From Nocardia rosealba (GTDB lineage: Bacteria; Actinomycetota; Actinomycetes; Mycobacteriales; Mycobacteriaceae): a stretch of 64,000 nucleotides of DNA. Below are positions 47,136 to 57,272 of this stretch, in pieces. The position numbers and the translations under genes were made by a program. The stretch is from assembly GCF_020216065.1 (NCBI RefSeq), contig NZ_JAIWNA010000002.1, positions 558,001-622,000 of the forward strand, given 5' to 3'. How positions within the stretch are numbered: position 1 is the first letter of the stretch; the number at the start of each line of letters is the position of its first letter. The notes below the pieces were generated by a model that was given only the letters and a program-made list of their open reading frames with translations, ran no database searches and was not told the DNA's origin.

Positions 47136-47254
47136 CGCGACAGCGTACCGGTCGGTAGGGGATGGCCCCAGTGGGTGGACACGATGTCACAGATAGCATC
47201 GGAGGCGAACCGGACACATCCCGGTTCGCCGTGACGGAGGAGAGAACAGCAGCT

Positions 47255-49126
47255 ATGCCGATTGGTTCAGAGGCAGGGGCAGGTCTCGCACCGGATCCGG
47301 TGCCCGAGTACGCCGCCTGGCGCAAGGGTGTGGCAGGCGTGCTGGCCAAGGCGCGACGGGTCGATGTCGCCGAGCTGCCCACCGAGCCCGAGCATCTGCT
47401 CGACGAGACCACCTATGACGGGCTCACCATCGCCCCGCTCTACACCCGCCGCGACGAGCTGCCCGAGCAGCCGCTGCCCGGCACCTTCCCGTTCGTGCGC
47501 GGCGGCGACGCCACTCGCGACCCGCAGCGCGGCTGGTTCGTCGGTGCCTTCGCCGGTTCGGCCGACGCCGCGAGTACCAACCGCGCCATCCTCACCGGGC
47601 TCGAGAACGGCGTCAGCGCGGTCTTGCTCGGGGTCGGCGCCCACGGCGTGCCGGTCACCCAGATCGCGACCGCCCTGTCCGGGGTGCTGTTCGAACTCGC
47701 CCCGCTGTCGCTGGTCGCGGGTGCCGAGGTGAGCGCGGCCGCCGAGCAGGTGTTCGAGGTGCTCGACGGCTACCAGCTCGAGGACCGCACCCAGATCCGG
47801 GTCGGCCTGGGCGCCGCGCCGCTCACCGACGCCTTCGCCGGTCACGCCGACCTCGATGTCGAGCAGGCCGTCGCCTTGGCTCGCCGCGCGATCGCCCGTC
47901 CCGAAGCGGTGCGCGCGATCACCGTCGACGGCACCGCCTTCCACAACGCCGGTGCCGCCGACGCACAGGAGCTCGGCGCCTCGATCGCCGCCGGTCTGGC
48001 CTACTTGCGCGCACTGACGGGTGCGGGCGTCGACATCGCCGATGCGTTCGGTCAGCTCGAGTTCCGCTACGCGGCCACCGACGACCAGTTCGCCACCATC
48101 GTGAAGTTCCGCGCCGCCCGCCGTCTCTGGGCCCGCGTCGCCCAGGTGTGTGGTGCGCCCGCCTTCGGTGCCGCCCCGCAGCACGCGGTCACCTCCTCGG
48201 CCATGATGACTCAGCGCGATCCGTGGGTGAACCTGCTCCGCACCACCCTCGCCGCGTTCGGTGCCGGTGTCGGCGGGGCCGATTCGGTCACCGTGCAGCC
48301 GTTCGACTCCGCCCTGCCCGCGGGCGAACTCGGTGTGTCACAGTCGTTCTCGGAGCGCATGGCTCGCAATATCCAGCTGCTGCTGCTCGAGGAATCCCAC
48401 CTGGGGCATGTGCAGGATCCCGGTGCCGGTTCGTGGTACGTCGAGTCGCTCACCGACGAACTCGCTGCCAAGGCCTGGGAATTCATGCAGGAGATCGAGG
48501 CCGCAGGTGGTTACCCGGCCGCGCTCGACACCGGCCTGATCGCCGCCCGAGTCGCCGAGACCGCCGCCGCGCGCGCCGCCGACATCGCGCATCGCAAGAC
48601 CGCCGTCACCGGTGTCAACGAGTTCCCGAACCTCGCCGAGGCGCCGCTGTCGGAGCAGGCGCGCGAACAGGCGTCGCTGGTGCGCTACGGTGCCGCGTTC
48701 GAGGCCCTGCGCAACCGCTCGGACGCCTACCTCGCGGTGAACGGTGAGCGGCCCAAGGCGCTGATCGTGGCGCTCGGCCCGGTGGCCGAACACAACGCGC
48801 GCACCATCTTCACCGCGAACGTGCTTGCCTCCGGCGGCATCGAGTCGGTGAACCCCGGACCGCTCGCCGTCGAGGGAATCGCCGCTGCCGCAGCCGGTTC
48901 CGGTGCGCGCATCGCGGTGCTGTGCGGTGCGGACAAGCGCTACGGCGAGGAAGCGGGCGCGGCGGTCGAGGCGCTGCGCGGCGCCGGGATCGAGACGGTG
49001 CTGCTGGCCGGGCCGGAGAAGGCCGTCGAGCAGTACAGCGGAACGCAGCGTCCCGACGGATTCCTGAGTCTGCGCATCGACGCGGTCGCGGTCCTGTCGC
49101 AGCTGCTGGAGAAGGTGGGAGCCTGA
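47255..49126 (+). CDS. mutA: Methylmalonyl-CoA mutase small (beta) subunit
   Basis: The 623-residue protein starts at ATG 47255, ten bases after GGAGGAGAG. It has the mutase TIM-barrel ([20 protein letters not shown] near 80-100; later [17 protein letters not shown]) followed by a degenerate cobalamin-binding domain without the DxHxxG histidine ([20 protein letters not shown]). This is the non-catalytic subunit of the heterodimeric enzyme that interconverts methylmalonyl-CoA and succinyl-CoA. Its stop shares one base with the mutB start (TGATG). Together with mutB it can supply or drain methylmalonyl-CoA for branched lipids. Confidence 0.95.
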   Translation: MPIGSEAGAGLAPDPVPEYAAWRKGVAGVLAKARRVDVAELPTEPEHLLDETTYDGLTIAPLYTRRDELPEQPLPGTFPFVRGGDATRDPQRGWFVGAFAGSADAASTNRAILTGLENGVSAVLLGVGAHGVPVTQIATALSGVLFELAPLSLVAGAEVSAAAEQVFEVLDGYQLEDRTQIRVGLGAAPLTDAFAGHADLDVEQAVALARRAIARPEAVRAITVDGTAFHNAGAADAQELGASIAAGLAYLRALTGAGVDIADAFGQLEFRYAATDDQFATIVKFRAARRLWARVAQVCGAPAFGAAPQHAVTSSAMMTQRDPWVNLLRTTLAAFGAGVGGADSVTVQPFDSALPAGELGVSQSFSERMARNIQLLLLEESHLGHVQDPGAGSWYVESLTDELAAKAWEFMQEIEAAGGYPAALDTGLIAARVAETAAARAADIAHRKTAVTGVNEFPNLAEAPLSEQAREQASLVRYGAAFEALRNRSDAYLAVNGERPKALIVALGPVAEHNARTIFTANVLASGGIESVNPGPLAVEGIAAAAAGSGARIAVLCGADKRYGEEAGAAVEALRGAGIETVLLAGPEKAVEQYSGTQRPDGFLSLRIDAVAVLSQLLEKVGA

Positions 49127-51390
49127 TGACCACATCCGATATCGAGCACCGCATCGGCAGTTTCGCCGAGGTGCCGCTCACCGAGCGGGCGCCCGAGCCC
49201 GCCGCCGTGGACGCGGATCAGGTGCGGGAGTTCGTGGCCGAGGCGGCCGCGGCCAACCACACCACCGCCGACCAGCTCACCTGGGCCACCCCGGAGGGCA
49301 TCGACGTACCGCCGGTGTTCACCAAGGCCGACCGTGACGCCGTTGTCGCACAGGGCTATCCGCTCGACACGGTGCCCGGCGTCGCGCCGTTCCTTCGTGG
49401 TCCCTACCCGACCATGTACGTGAACCAGCCGTGGACGATCCGCCAGTACGCGGGCTTCTCCACCGCCGCGGATTCCAACGCCTTCTACCGCCGCAATCTG
49501 CAGGCGGGCCAGAAGGGTCTGTCGGTCGCGTTCGACCTCGCCACCCACCGTGGCTACGACTCCGATCACCCGCGCGTACAAGGTGACGTCGGCATGGCCG
49601 GTGTGGCGATCGACTCGATCCTGGACATGCGTCAGCTCTTCGACCAGATCCCACTGGATCAGGTGTCGGTGTCGATGACCATGAACGGCGCGGTGCTGCC
49701 GATCCTGGCGCTCTACGTCGTCGCCGCCGAGGAACAGGGTGTGACGCCCGAGCAGCTGGCCGGAACCATTCAGAACGACATTCTGAAAGAGTTCATGGTC
49801 CGCAACACCTACATCTACCCGCCCAAGCCCTCGATGCGGATCATCTCCGACATCTTCGCCTTCACCAGCGCGAAGATGCCGAAGTTCAACTCGATCTCCA
49901 TCTCGGGGTACCACATCCAAGAGGCAGGTGCGACCGCCGATCTCGAGCTGGCCTACACCCTGGCCGACGGTGTGGAGTACATCCGGGCGGGCATCGCGGC
50001 GGGCATGGACGTCGACAAGTTCGCCCCGCGCCTGTCGTTCTTCTGGGCCATCGGCATGAACTTCTTCATGGAGGTCGCCAAGCTGCGCGCCGGGCGCCTG
50101 CTGTGGAGCGAACTGGTGTCGAAGTTCGAGCCCAAGAGCGCGAAATCGCTGTCACTGCGCACTCATTCGCAGACCTCCGGCTGGTCGCTGACCGCGCAGG
50201 ACGCCTACAACAATGTGGCGCGCACCTGCATCGAGGCGATGGCCGCGACCCAGGGCCACACCCAGTCGTTGCACACCAACGCGCTCGACGAGGCACTGGC
50301 GCTGCCGACGGACTTCTCCGCCCGCATCGCCCGCAACACCCAGCTGCTGATCCAGCAGGAGTCCAACACCACCCGCCCGATCGACCCGTGGGGCGGTTCG
50401 TACTACGTCGAGTGGCTCACCCACCAGCTCGCCGAGCGGGCGCGCGCCCACATCGCCGAGGTGGAGGCGCACGGCGGTATGGCGCAGGCGATTTCGGAAG
50501 GCATTCCGAAGCTGCGCATCGAAGAGGCCGCCGCCCGCACCCAGGCGCGCATCGACACCGGGCAGCAGCCGGTGATCGGCGTCAACAAGTACCAGGTCGA
50601 AGAGGACCACGAGGTCGAGGTCCTCAAGGTCGAGAACTCGCGGGTGCGTGCCGAGCAGATCGAGAAGCTGGAACGCCTGCGCGCCGAACGCGATTCGGTG
50701 GCGGTCGAACACGCTCTGGCCGAATTGACCCGTGCGGCAGCCTCTTCCGAGGGTGGCATGGAGAACAACCTCCTGGCGCTGGCCATCGACGCGGCCCGCG
50801 CCAAGGCCACGGTCGGTGAGATCTCCGACGCGCTGGAGAAGGTGTACGGCCGCCATCAGGCCGAGATCCGTACCCTGTCCGGTGTGTACCGTGACGAAGC
50901 AGGCAAGGCATCCAACATCGGTGCCGCCATCGCGCTGGTCGAGGAATTCGCCGAGGCCGAGGGCCGTCGCCCCCGCATCCTGGTCGCCAAGATGGGTCAG
51001 GACGGGCACGACCGCGGTCAGAAGGTGATCGCGACCGCGTTCGCCGACCTCGGCATGGACGTCGACGTGGGCCCGCTGTTCCAGACCCCCGAAGAGGTGG
51101 CGCGCCAGGCGGCCGACAACGACGTCCACATCGTCGGTGTCTCCTCGCTGGCCGCGGGTCACCTCACGCTGGTGCCCGCCCTGCGGCACGCGCTGGCCTC
51201 GGTCGGTCGCCCCGACATCATGGTCATCGTCGGCGGCGTCATCCCGCCCGGTGACTTCGACGAGCTCTACGAAGCGGGCGCGGCGGCGATCTTCCCACCC
51301 GGCACCGTGATCGCCGACGCGGCGATCGACCTGCTGCGCAAGCTCGGTGCCTCGCTCGGCCACGAGATCGGTGGCGGCGGCCCGGCATGA
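49126..51390 (+). CDS. mutB: Methylmalonyl-CoA mutase large (alpha) subunit
   Basis: The 754-residue catalytic subunit begins at ATG 49126. The barrel carries the substrate-binding [20 protein letters not shown] segment near 86-105 and the later [19 protein letters not shown] region ([20 protein letters not shown]). The cobalamin-binding domain has the base-off signature DGHDRGQ at 626-632, with the lower-ligand His628, and GVSSLAAGH and GGVIPP loops. It uses adenosylcobalamin to isomerise methylmalonyl-CoA. The operon continues with the meaB chaperone 142 nt downstream. Confidence 0.97.
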   Translation: MTTSDIEHRIGSFAEVPLTERAPEPAAVDADQVREFVAEAAAANHTTADQLTWATPEGIDVPPVFTKADRDAVVAQGYPLDTVPGVAPFLRGPYPTMYVNQPWTIRQYAGFSTAADSNAFYRRNLQAGQKGLSVAFDLATHRGYDSDHPRVQGDVGMAGVAIDSILDMRQLFDQIPLDQVSVSMTMNGAVLPILALYVVAAEEQGVTPEQLAGTIQNDILKEFMVRNTYIYPPKPSMRIISDIFAFTSAKMPKFNSISISGYHIQEAGATADLELAYTLADGVEYIRAGIAAGMDVDKFAPRLSFFWAIGMNFFMEVAKLRAGRLLWSELVSKFEPKSAKSLSLRTHSQTSGWSLTAQDAYNNVARTCIEAMAATQGHTQSLHTNALDEALALPTDFSARIARNTQLLIQQESNTTRPIDPWGGSYYVEWLTHQLAERARAHIAEVEAHGGMAQAISEGIPKLRIEEAAARTQARIDTGQQPVIGVNKYQVEEDHEVEVLKVENSRVRAEQIEKLERLRAERDSVAVEHALAELTRAAASSEGGMENNLLALAIDAARAKATVGEISDALEKVYGRHQAEIRTLSGVYRDEAGKASNIGAAIALVEEFAEAEGRRPRILVAKMGQDGHDRGQKVIATAFADLGMDVDVGPLFQTPEEVARQAADNDVHIVGVSSLAAGHLTLVPALRHALASVGRPDIMVIVGGVIPPGDFDELYEAGAAAIFPPGTVIADAAIDLLRKLGASLGHEIGGGGPA

Positions 51391-51399
51391 TGTGGCCGG

Positions 51400-51439
51400 C
51401 CCGCTGCGTCATGGACGAATGTGCCTGCGGCGCAGCGGG
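51400..51439 (+). repeat. Inverted repeat between mutB and meaB
   Basis: A perfect 9-bp inverted repeat (CCCGCTGCG at 51400-51408, complement at 51431-51439) with a 22-nt loop starts 10 nt after the mutB stop. It lacks a T tail. It may be a weak terminator, an RNA-stability hairpin or an attenuator before meaB. Confidence 0.4.
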
Positions 51440-51532
51440 TTCGGGCCTGCCCGTGTGGGTGGGTGACGGGCACACGGTGGAGGCACCGGGTCGGCGGCAG
51501 CGCGGGCCGGTGCCGGTCGGAGGGACACGGAC

Positions 51533-52615
51533 ATGAACGAGGCCGCACAGGGCGGGCATCCACGCCTGGGCACCACGGCGGGTGTCGGGGCACCCCGCAA
51601 CGGCGAACGAGCCGTGGCGCCGACACCGCGCACCATCGACGTCGATGCGCTCGCCGACGGTATCCGCGCCGGTCAGCGTGCCGCGCTGGCCCGGGCGATC
51701 ACGCTGGTCGAGTCGACCAGGTCCGATCACCGCGAACTCGCCCAGCAGTTGTTGTTGCGGGTGAGCGGTGAACCCGGTGCGGTGGTCTCGAACCGGGTCG
51801 GCATCACTGGTGTGCCCGGGGTCGGCAAGTCGACGTTCATCGACGCGCTCGGCATGTACCTGCTCGGCAAGGGGCATCGGGTCGCGGTGCTGGCCGTCGA
51901 CCCGTCCTCGACCCGTACCGGTGGGTCGATCCTCGGTGACAAGACCCGGATGGCACGGTTGTCGCTGGAAGCCGACGCGTTCATCCGGCCCTCGCCGACG
52001 GCGGGCACGCTCGGCGGCGTCGCCAAGGCCACCCGCGAAACGATCGTGCTGCTCGAAGCGGCCGGCTACGACGTGATCCTGGTGGAGACAGTCGGCGTCG
52101 GCCAGTCCGAGGTGACCGTCGCCAACATGGTCGACGTGTTCTGCTTCCTCACCCTGGCCCGCACCGGCGATCAGTTGCAGGGCATCAAGAAGGGTGTGCT
52201 CGAGCTGGCCGAGGTGGTCGCGGTCAACAAGGCCGACGGCAAGCACGAGATGGAAGCCAAGAGCGCCGCGCGGGAACTCTCCGGCGCGCTGCGGCTGATC
52301 CACCCGCACGACGCCCTGTGGAAACCTCCGGTGCTCACCATGAGCGGGCTGGAAGGTCTTGGCCTGGACAAGTTCTGGGACACCGTGCTCGAACATCGGC
52401 GGGTGCTCACCGAGGCGGGGGAGTTCGCCGAGAAGCGGCGCCGTCAGCAGGTCGACTGGACCTGGACCATGGTGCACGACCAGATCCTGCGCCGCCTGAC
52501 CGACAATCCGCGCGTGAAAGAGGTTCGCGCGCAGGTGGAATCGGCTGTTCGCGCCGGAGAGCTCACCCCTGCTCTCGCCGCCGAGGAAATTCTCACGGCA
52601 TTCGACCGGAGTTGA
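51533..52615 (+). CDS. meaB: MeaB/ArgK-type GTPase, mutase chaperone
   Basis: The 360-residue protein (ATG 51533) has the G3E P-loop GVPGVGKS at 93-100. This is followed by AVLAVDPSSTRTGGSILGDK (Walker B region), the switch ETVGVGQSE and the base-specificity NKADG motif. MeaB loads and protects methylmalonyl-CoA mutase by controlling cobalamin transfer and preventing inactivation. Position after mutAB and same strand support this over the older arginine/ornithine transport label. Confidence 0.95.
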   Translation: MNEAAQGGHPRLGTTAGVGAPRNGERAVAPTPRTIDVDALADGIRAGQRAALARAITLVESTRSDHRELAQQLLLRVSGEPGAVVSNRVGITGVPGVGKSTFIDALGMYLLGKGHRVAVLAVDPSSTRTGGSILGDKTRMARLSLEADAFIRPSPTAGTLGGVAKATRETIVLLEAAGYDVILVETVGVGQSEVTVANMVDVFCFLTLARTGDQLQGIKKGVLELAEVVAVNKADGKHEMEAKSAARELSGALRLIHPHDALWKPPVLTMSGLEGLGLDKFWDTVLEHRRVLTEAGEFAEKRRRQQVDWTWTMVHDQILRRLTDNPRVKEVRAQVESAVRAGELTPALAAEEILTAFDRS

Positions 52616-52804
52616 CGATCGCCCCGCAATAGCTGGCCGTGGTAAGGCTTGCCTATCGCGTCGGCGTCCGCTGGGGTTCATGGTTTTTCACCTCGAAGTT
52701 CGCGGATGATATTCCGTTGCCGCTCCATTCGCCAGCTGTTGTCTGCGTCGATTTCCGTGGATGCTGGAAGGTAGACGCCGCAAGCGACTGCCGAGGAGGT
52801 AGTG

Positions 52805-53119
52805 ATGGCGATCTACCGCACGAATCGGATCATGGGTAGCGACAAGACCCCCGAGCAGGCGGTTCTCGGGGGAGATGGCCGGTGGCGGCTCACCTGGTTG
52901 CCGGAATTCGGCCTCACGACTGATCAGGCGGTATCGGGACTGCGCCTGGATGAGATTCTCAGCGACCCGGATCTGGTCTACGACCGGATGGCGCTGGCCG
53001 AGGCCACTACCTGCGCCGATCGCATCGGCATCATCCTCGAGCTCGCGATGGTGCGCTTGTGGAAGCGGCTGAACAGCGCCATCGCACTCTGTGGGCTCTT
53101 CATGGCCCGACTCGCCTGA
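52805..53119 (+). CDS. Hypothetical small protein with its own terminator
   Basis: ATG 52805 (or GTG 52802) follows GAGGAGGT at about five bases and opens a 104-residue frame. The product has a soluble N-terminus (GDGRWRLTWLPEFG and so on) and a C-terminal hydrophobic helix (IGIILELAMVRL, then SAIALCGLFMARLA). A strong intrinsic terminator lies 22 nt after the stop, so it is an independent unit. No family is recognised. A membrane-associated small regulator or peptide is possible. Confidence 0.6.
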   Translation: MAIYRTNRIMGSDKTPEQAVLGGDGRWRLTWLPEFGLTTDQAVSGLRLDEILSDPDLVYDRMALAEATTCADRIGIILELAMVRLWKRLNSAIALCGLFMARLA

Positions 53120-53141
53120 CCTGGCTCGACAAGGATCTTTC

Positions 53142-53176
53142 AAAACCCACAGCGCGGACCGCAGTGGGTTTTTCTT
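53142..53176 (+). terminator. Intrinsic terminator
   Basis: AAAACCCAC (53142-53150) pairs with GTGGGTTTT (53164-53172), a perfect 9-bp stem with a 13-nt loop, and is followed by T-rich TTTTTCTT. It ends the small gene at 52805-53119. Confidence 0.85.
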
Positions 53177-53207
53177 GTCCGGGGGTTGCGCGAGGGGGCG
53201 TCTATAT

Positions 53208-53235
53208 GAATACTTAGGTATGTGCCTAAGTATTC
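53208..53235. promoter_or_regulatory. Perfect palindrome covering the ArsR start codon
   Basis: The arms GAATACTTAGG (53208-53218) and CCTAAGTATTC (53225-53235) are perfectly complementary around a six-base spacer that contains the GTG start codon. A TATATG just upstream (53203-53208) could be the -10. This is a probable autoregulatory ArsR operator. Binding there would block both transcription start and translation start. Confidence 0.75.
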
Positions 53236-53587
53236 GAGCGGTGAAGCGGACGGGAGACTCGACGATGTCTTCCGGGCGCTCATGGATCCGACTCGGCGGG
53301 CGATCGTCGAACGGCTGACGCGGGGACCCGCGTCGGTGTCCGAACTCGCGGCGCCTTTCGACGTCGCGATGCCGACGATCGTGCAGCACCTCAAAGCCCT
53401 GGAAGCGGGGCGGATCGTCGCCTCGGCCAAGGTCGGGCGCGTGCGCACCTACCAGTTGGTTCCCGGCGCCTTCGGGGCCGCGATCGACTGGCTGGGGCGC
53501 CAGCGTCCACCCGCCGAAAGACAGCTCGACAGGCTGACCGCATTGCTCACCGAAACAGCGAAATCCTCAGAAGGAGAACAACAATGA
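53222..53587 (+). CDS. ArsR-family winged-helix repressor
   Basis: The 121-residue protein starts at GTG 53222. The winged-helix region is typical of the ArsR group paired with SRPBCC proteins: LDDVFRALMDPTRRAIVERL, then VSELAAPFDVAMPTIVQHLK and LEAGRIVASAKVGRVRTYQL. No metal-binding Cys pair is present, so it is not an arsenic sensor and probably responds to a small molecule or the partner protein. The stop overlaps the SRPBCC start (ATGA). A 28-bp palindrome covers its own start. Confidence 0.92.
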   Translation: MPKYSSGEADGRLDDVFRALMDPTRRAIVERLTRGPASVSELAAPFDVAMPTIVQHLKALEAGRIVASAKVGRVRTYQLVPGAFGAAIDWLGRQRPPAERQLDRLTALLTETAKSSEGEQQ

Positions 53588-54051
53588 ACACCGTGACCCG
53601 TTCCGTCAAGCACGCCCAGTTCACCATCGAGCGGGAGGTGCCCGTCGCGCCGTCCGTCGCCTTCGGGGCCTTCGCCGACCCCGCGATCAAGAGTCGCTGG
53701 TTCGGTGGCGAGGAAGGCTGGGAGCAGGGTGAGGTCTCCATGGACTTCCGTGTCGGCGGCCAGGAGGTCAACGAGGGCACCTTCGAGGGGAAGATGACCT
53801 CCCGCTTCGTCGCCACCTACACCGACATCATCGACGACGAGCGTCTCGTCTACACCTACGACATGTGGATCAACGGCGACCACATCTCCACCTCGGTCGC
53901 CACCTGGGAATTCGAACCGACCGCGGCGGGCACCAAGCTCACCCTCGTCGAATTCGGTGCTCACCTGGACGGTTTCGACACCGGCGCACAGCGGGAAGAG
54001 GGTACTCGCGAACTGGTCGAGAACCTCGTCCGTTACCTTGCCGCCGCCTAG
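53584..54051 (+). CDS. SRPBCC/AHSA1-like domain protein
   Basis: The 155-residue protein has an AHSA1/SRPBCC fold: TIEREVPVAPSVAFGAFADP, then SRWFGGEEGWEQGEVSMDFR, YTYDMWINGD and TKLTLVEFGAHLDGFD, then the C-terminal helix GTRELVENLVRYL. The fold binds hydrophobic ligands in a helix-grip cavity. Pairing with ArsR in a two-gene operon is very common in actinobacteria, but the ligand is generally unknown. Confidence 0.9.
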   Translation: MNTVTRSVKHAQFTIEREVPVAPSVAFGAFADPAIKSRWFGGEEGWEQGEVSMDFRVGGQEVNEGTFEGKMTSRFVATYTDIIDDERLVYTYDMWINGDHISTSVATWEFEPTAAGTKLTLVEFGAHLDGFDTGAQREEGTRELVENLVRYLAAA

Positions 54052-54053
54052 GT

Positions 54054-55550
54054 TCAGTGATGGCCCTTCGCGCCCATGTCCATGGCCATCGGCGCGGGCC
54101 GCTGTCCCGGGGCGAGGACCAGGAACTGGCCCATCATCCCCTGATCCTCGTGGTGGAGCAGGTGGCAGTGGAACATGTAGGGGTAGGTGGGGTCGGTGTG
54201 GTCGGCGAAGCGCATGGCCAGGGTGTAGGTCGAGCCGGAGCTGGTGTAGACGGTGTCTTTCCACCCGGATAGTGCTGGGGGAGGGGTCTTTCCGTCGACG
54301 GTGAGGACCTGGAACTGCACATCGTGGACATGGAAGTTGTGCGGCCAGTTGTCCTTGTTGCGCACCGACCACACCTCGGTGGTGTCCACGGGGATGGTCA
54401 TGTCGATGCGGTTCATGTCCATGCGCTGGTTGTTGATCATGAACCACTGCAGGTCGAAGGACCGTGTCGCCGGGGTCGTCGCGGCGGCGAGCGCGGTCAT
54501 CGGGATCAAAGACGCGGGTAGGGGTGCGCTGGGGCGGAGGGTTTCGGCGGCCTGGAGGGCAAGGATGTCGAAAGTGTCGTCGAAGCCGAACTCGGCGGCA
54601 CGGTCGATGCCCGCGCGGTCGGTGATCGGCAGCGACCGCAGCGTGGTGTTCTCGCCGGGACGCAGTGCGATCACGATCTCGGCGCGCTCGCCGGGGCTGA
54701 GCTGGAGCTGTTCCAGCGCAACGGGTTTCGGTAGTAGCCCGCCGTCCGTGCCGATCAGGTGGAAAACCCGGCCGTCGGCGAGGGAGAGGTTGTAGAGGCG
54801 GCCCGAGGAGCCGTTGAGGACGCGCAAACGCACCCGTTCGGTGGTGACCCGCAGGTGCGCGCCCGCGATGCCGTTGGTGACGATGGTGTCGCCCAGCAGG
54901 CCTACATCGGTGGGATCGGACTCGTCCACGGCGCCGTCGGCGGTGAACCGGCGGTCCTGGATCACCAGCGGAATATCGTCCACCCCATACTCTTTGGGCA
55001 GGGGCAGCGCATCGGCGGCAACGTCATCGATGAGGAAGAAGCCGGACAGACCCCGGTGCACATGCTTTTCCGTCGCACCGTGCGGATGCGGGTGATACCA
55101 GAGGGTCGCGGCCTGCTGCTGCACCGTCCAGTTCGGCGTCCACACCGCGCCCGGCGCGATCATCTGGTGCGGCCCACCGTCGAACTTCGCGGGCAGGTGC
55201 ATGCCGTGCCAATGCACCGACGTCGCCTCGGACAGGGCATTGCTGATCGCGAACTCGACCCGCTCACCCCGCCGCGCCCGCACCGTCGGGCCGAGCACCG
55301 ACCCGCTGTAACCCCAGGTAGCGGTCGTGACCCCGCGCAACATCTCGGTCGTGCCCGCCTGGGCTCGCAGGGTGAACCGCCGGACACCGTCAGCACCGAC
55401 GGTCGACGGCGCGAGCGGCGGGATCGGCAGCGGACGGGTGCCGTTCGCGGCCGAAACGGACGGTTGAACCGAACACCCGGCCGCGTACACCACCGGGGCC
55501 AGCGCCAAGCCGGCGAGGAAACCTCGTCGCGAAACCACAGGTAACTCCAT
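54054..55550 (-). CDS. Multicopper oxidase, exported lipoprotein (Tat signal)
   Basis: From ATG 55550 the product has 498 residues. The N-terminus combines a Tat motif (SRRGFLAG at 7-14) and a lipobox (VYAAGC, Cys26), so it is exported folded and lipid-anchored. Copper ligands: HWHGMHLP, WYHPHPHG, HNFHVHDVQF and HCHLLHHEDQGMMG, the last with the type 1 Cys and a Met axial ligand. This is the three-domain CueO/bilirubin-oxidase type. Likely roles: copper detoxification, Fe or Mn oxidation, or phenol oxidation. The stop lies two nt after that of the convergent SRPBCC gene. Confidence 0.93.
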   Translation of the reverse strand: MELPVVSRRGFLAGLALAPVVYAAGCSVQPSVSAANGTRPLPIPPLAPSTVGADGVRRFTLRAQAGTTEMLRGVTTATWGYSGSVLGPTVRARRGERVEFAISNALSEATSVHWHGMHLPAKFDGGPHQMIAPGAVWTPNWTVQQQAATLWYHPHPHGATEKHVHRGLSGFFLIDDVAADALPLPKEYGVDDIPLVIQDRRFTADGAVDESDPTDVGLLGDTIVTNGIAGAHLRVTTERVRLRVLNGSSGRLYNLSLADGRVFHLIGTDGGLLPKPVALEQLQLSPGERAEIVIALRPGENTTLRSLPITDRAGIDRAAEFGFDDTFDILALQAAETLRPSAPLPASLIPMTALAAATTPATRSFDLQWFMINNQRMDMNRIDMTIPVDTTEVWSVRNKDNWPHNFHVHDVQFQVLTVDGKTPPPALSGWKDTVYTSSGSTYTLAMRFADHTDPTYPYMFHCHLLHHEDQGMMGQFLVLAPGQRPAPMAMDMGAKGHH

Positions 55551-56135
55551 CTCTGAGTGGGAACCCCCAGCTTCGCCCGGTTCCTGCGCACCCGGCTCAG
55601 CCCACCGGCCCGACCACCGCCCGAAAATTCCGCCCGCCCGACCCTTGCGCACCTTCCTGTGAGCTGCTAGTGGGTATCGCGGAAGATCCTGGCCTCCGTT
55701 AGGCGATGCCTCCGGGCGCCCGAGGGGCCGCCGCTCGCAGCCGAACCCCAGCGGCGCGAAGCCGCGGCGGCCAGGAAAGTCGCGAGCCCCGCTGGGCCCG
55801 GGATTCGGAAAGGACGAACGAACTTCGCGGCGTCACTCCCGCTGCCCGCAACGACGGTGACGGGGCGCAATCCTGGCGGGGTACGCAAGCGCGGCGCTCG
55901 GACCGAGCCGACGTTCCGCGTCGGAGCGGCGCACTCCCCTGATGTACCCGGGTCGGCGCGAGCGGCGTGTAACCCGGCCATGCCCGGCGGCGGCCGTTCC
56001 GGGCCGACCATAGCGACACTGGGCGATCGGCCTGCACGCCGCGCTACAGCGTCGCAGGCACGCGGCGGCGGATGGTCCGGTGTGTCGGGGTTGCGGGCGG
56101 TCGGGCCTTCCCCGGTCGACGCATACGGTGGGAAC
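55551..56135. other. Intergenic region with GC-rich repetitive-looking sequence
   Basis: About 585 nt between the divergent multicopper oxidase and histidine kinase. Frames across it give only Arg/Gly/Ala/Pro-rich low-complexity translations on both strands, typical of non-coding GC-rich DNA. It could be a dispersed repeat, but no second copy is in the window. It must hold the promoters of both neighbours. Confidence 0.45.
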
Positions 56136-57272
56136 GTGATCGATGTGCGCCCTGACCCGCGCCGCCTGCTGCGGTGGCTGCCGCTGGCTGTGGTCCCGGT
56201 GCTGCTGGCGGCCAGCACATACCCGGGTCAGTTCCGAGTGCCTGTGCACTATTGGGTGCTCGCGATGAGCGCCGCGGTGGTGTTCGCGGTGGGGCGGCGG
56301 TGGCCGTTGGCGGTGTCGCTCATACTGTCGGCTCTGGCGGTTCCCATGTTTCGTACCGAGGCGTGGGGTGTGGCCGGTCTGGTGCCGTACCTCGGGGCCG
56401 TGGCGCTGGTCGATGTCGTCGCCCGGACCGACCGGCGCCTGACCGTCGTACTCGCGACCGTCGGGTGGGCGGCAGCGGTTGTCCTCGGGTGGATCGGGCT
56501 GCACGACACATCCATCGGTCGCGCTTCCACCCTCGTCGAGGGCGTCGCCTACGTCGGGTTGCCGCTGCTGCTGGGGTTGTACCTGCGCGGGCAACGAGAG
56601 CTGGCCGACAATCTGCGCCTGCGCGCCGCCGACGCCGAGGCACGCACCCGCCTCGACGAGCGAGCGGCGATGGCCAGGGAACTGCACGACGTCGTCGCCC
56701 ATCACATGGCCTCGATCATCCTGCGGATCTCGGTGGCCGGTCACGTTGTCCGGCAAGCGGATCCGCGGATCACGGCGGTCCTCGACGATGTCCGAGCCAC
56801 AGCGGCCGACGCGCTGGGCGACATCCGGAGACTGCTCGCGGTCCTCCGCGATCCCGCGCTGGGGGAGGTGGCGCTGGTCGAGCCCGACGCCGTCGGTGCG
56901 GAGATCGACGACGCCGTCGCACGCGTACGAGCCGCCGGATTCACTGTCGAGTCGACAGTCGGTGACCTGAGTGGGCTCGATGCCATTCGAAGGCTCACCC
57001 TGCTCCGGCTGGTGCAGGAATCGCTCACCAATGTGATGAAGCACGCGAATCACGCTGTGCCGGTGCGATTCACGATCGACCGGGACGACAACGGCATCAC
57101 CCTGACCGTCGTCAGCGGCGCCGACCATGCCGCGACAACGCCCGGCCACGGCATCGTCGGCATGCGTGAGCGCACCGAACTCGCCGGCGGCACACTGACC
57201 GCCACCGCCGAGGACCAGCGCTGGGTCGTGCGCGCCCACCTTCCGGACCGGCCCCGAGGAGGACAAGAATGA
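56136..57272 (+). CDS. Two-component sensor histidine kinase (NarL-type partner)
   Basis: From GTG 56136 the product has 378 residues: five or six transmembrane helices (about 12-150) with almost no extracellular domain. The HisKA_3 dimerisation region follows with phosphoacceptor His184 (RELHDVVAHHMASI). The HATPase domain has RLVQESLTNVMKHAN and GHGIVGMRER. Such intramembrane-sensing kinases often respond to envelope stress or membrane-active compounds. Its stop overlaps the response regulator start (ATGA). Confidence 0.92.
   Translation: MIDVRPDPRRLLRWLPLAVVPVLLAASTYPGQFRVPVHYWVLAMSAAVVFAVGRRWPLAVSLILSALAVPMFRTEAWGVAGLVPYLGAVALVDVVARTDRRLTVVLATVGWAAAVVLGWIGLHDTSIGRASTLVEGVAYVGLPLLLGLYLRGQRELADNLRLRAADAEARTRLDERAAMARELHDVVAHHMASIILRISVAGHVVRQADPRITAVLDDVRATAADALGDIRRLLAVLRDPALGEVALVEPDAVGAEIDDAVARVRAAGFTVESTVGDLSGLDAIRRLTLLRLVQESLTNVMKHANHAVPVRFTIDRDDNGITLTVVSGADHAATTPGHGIVGMRERTELAGGTLTATAEDQRWVVRAHLPDRPRGGQE

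Noticed and set aside
46374..47234. 286-codon plus-strand frame opposite the VTT gene
   Set aside because: Composition is dominated by Arg, Gln, His and Glu, as expected for the reverse of a hydrophobic membrane protein; it is a shadow frame.
47136..47254. Cobalamin riboswitch upstream of mutA
   Set aside because: The gap is only 119 nt and I see no B12-box or the long folded leader that such switches need.
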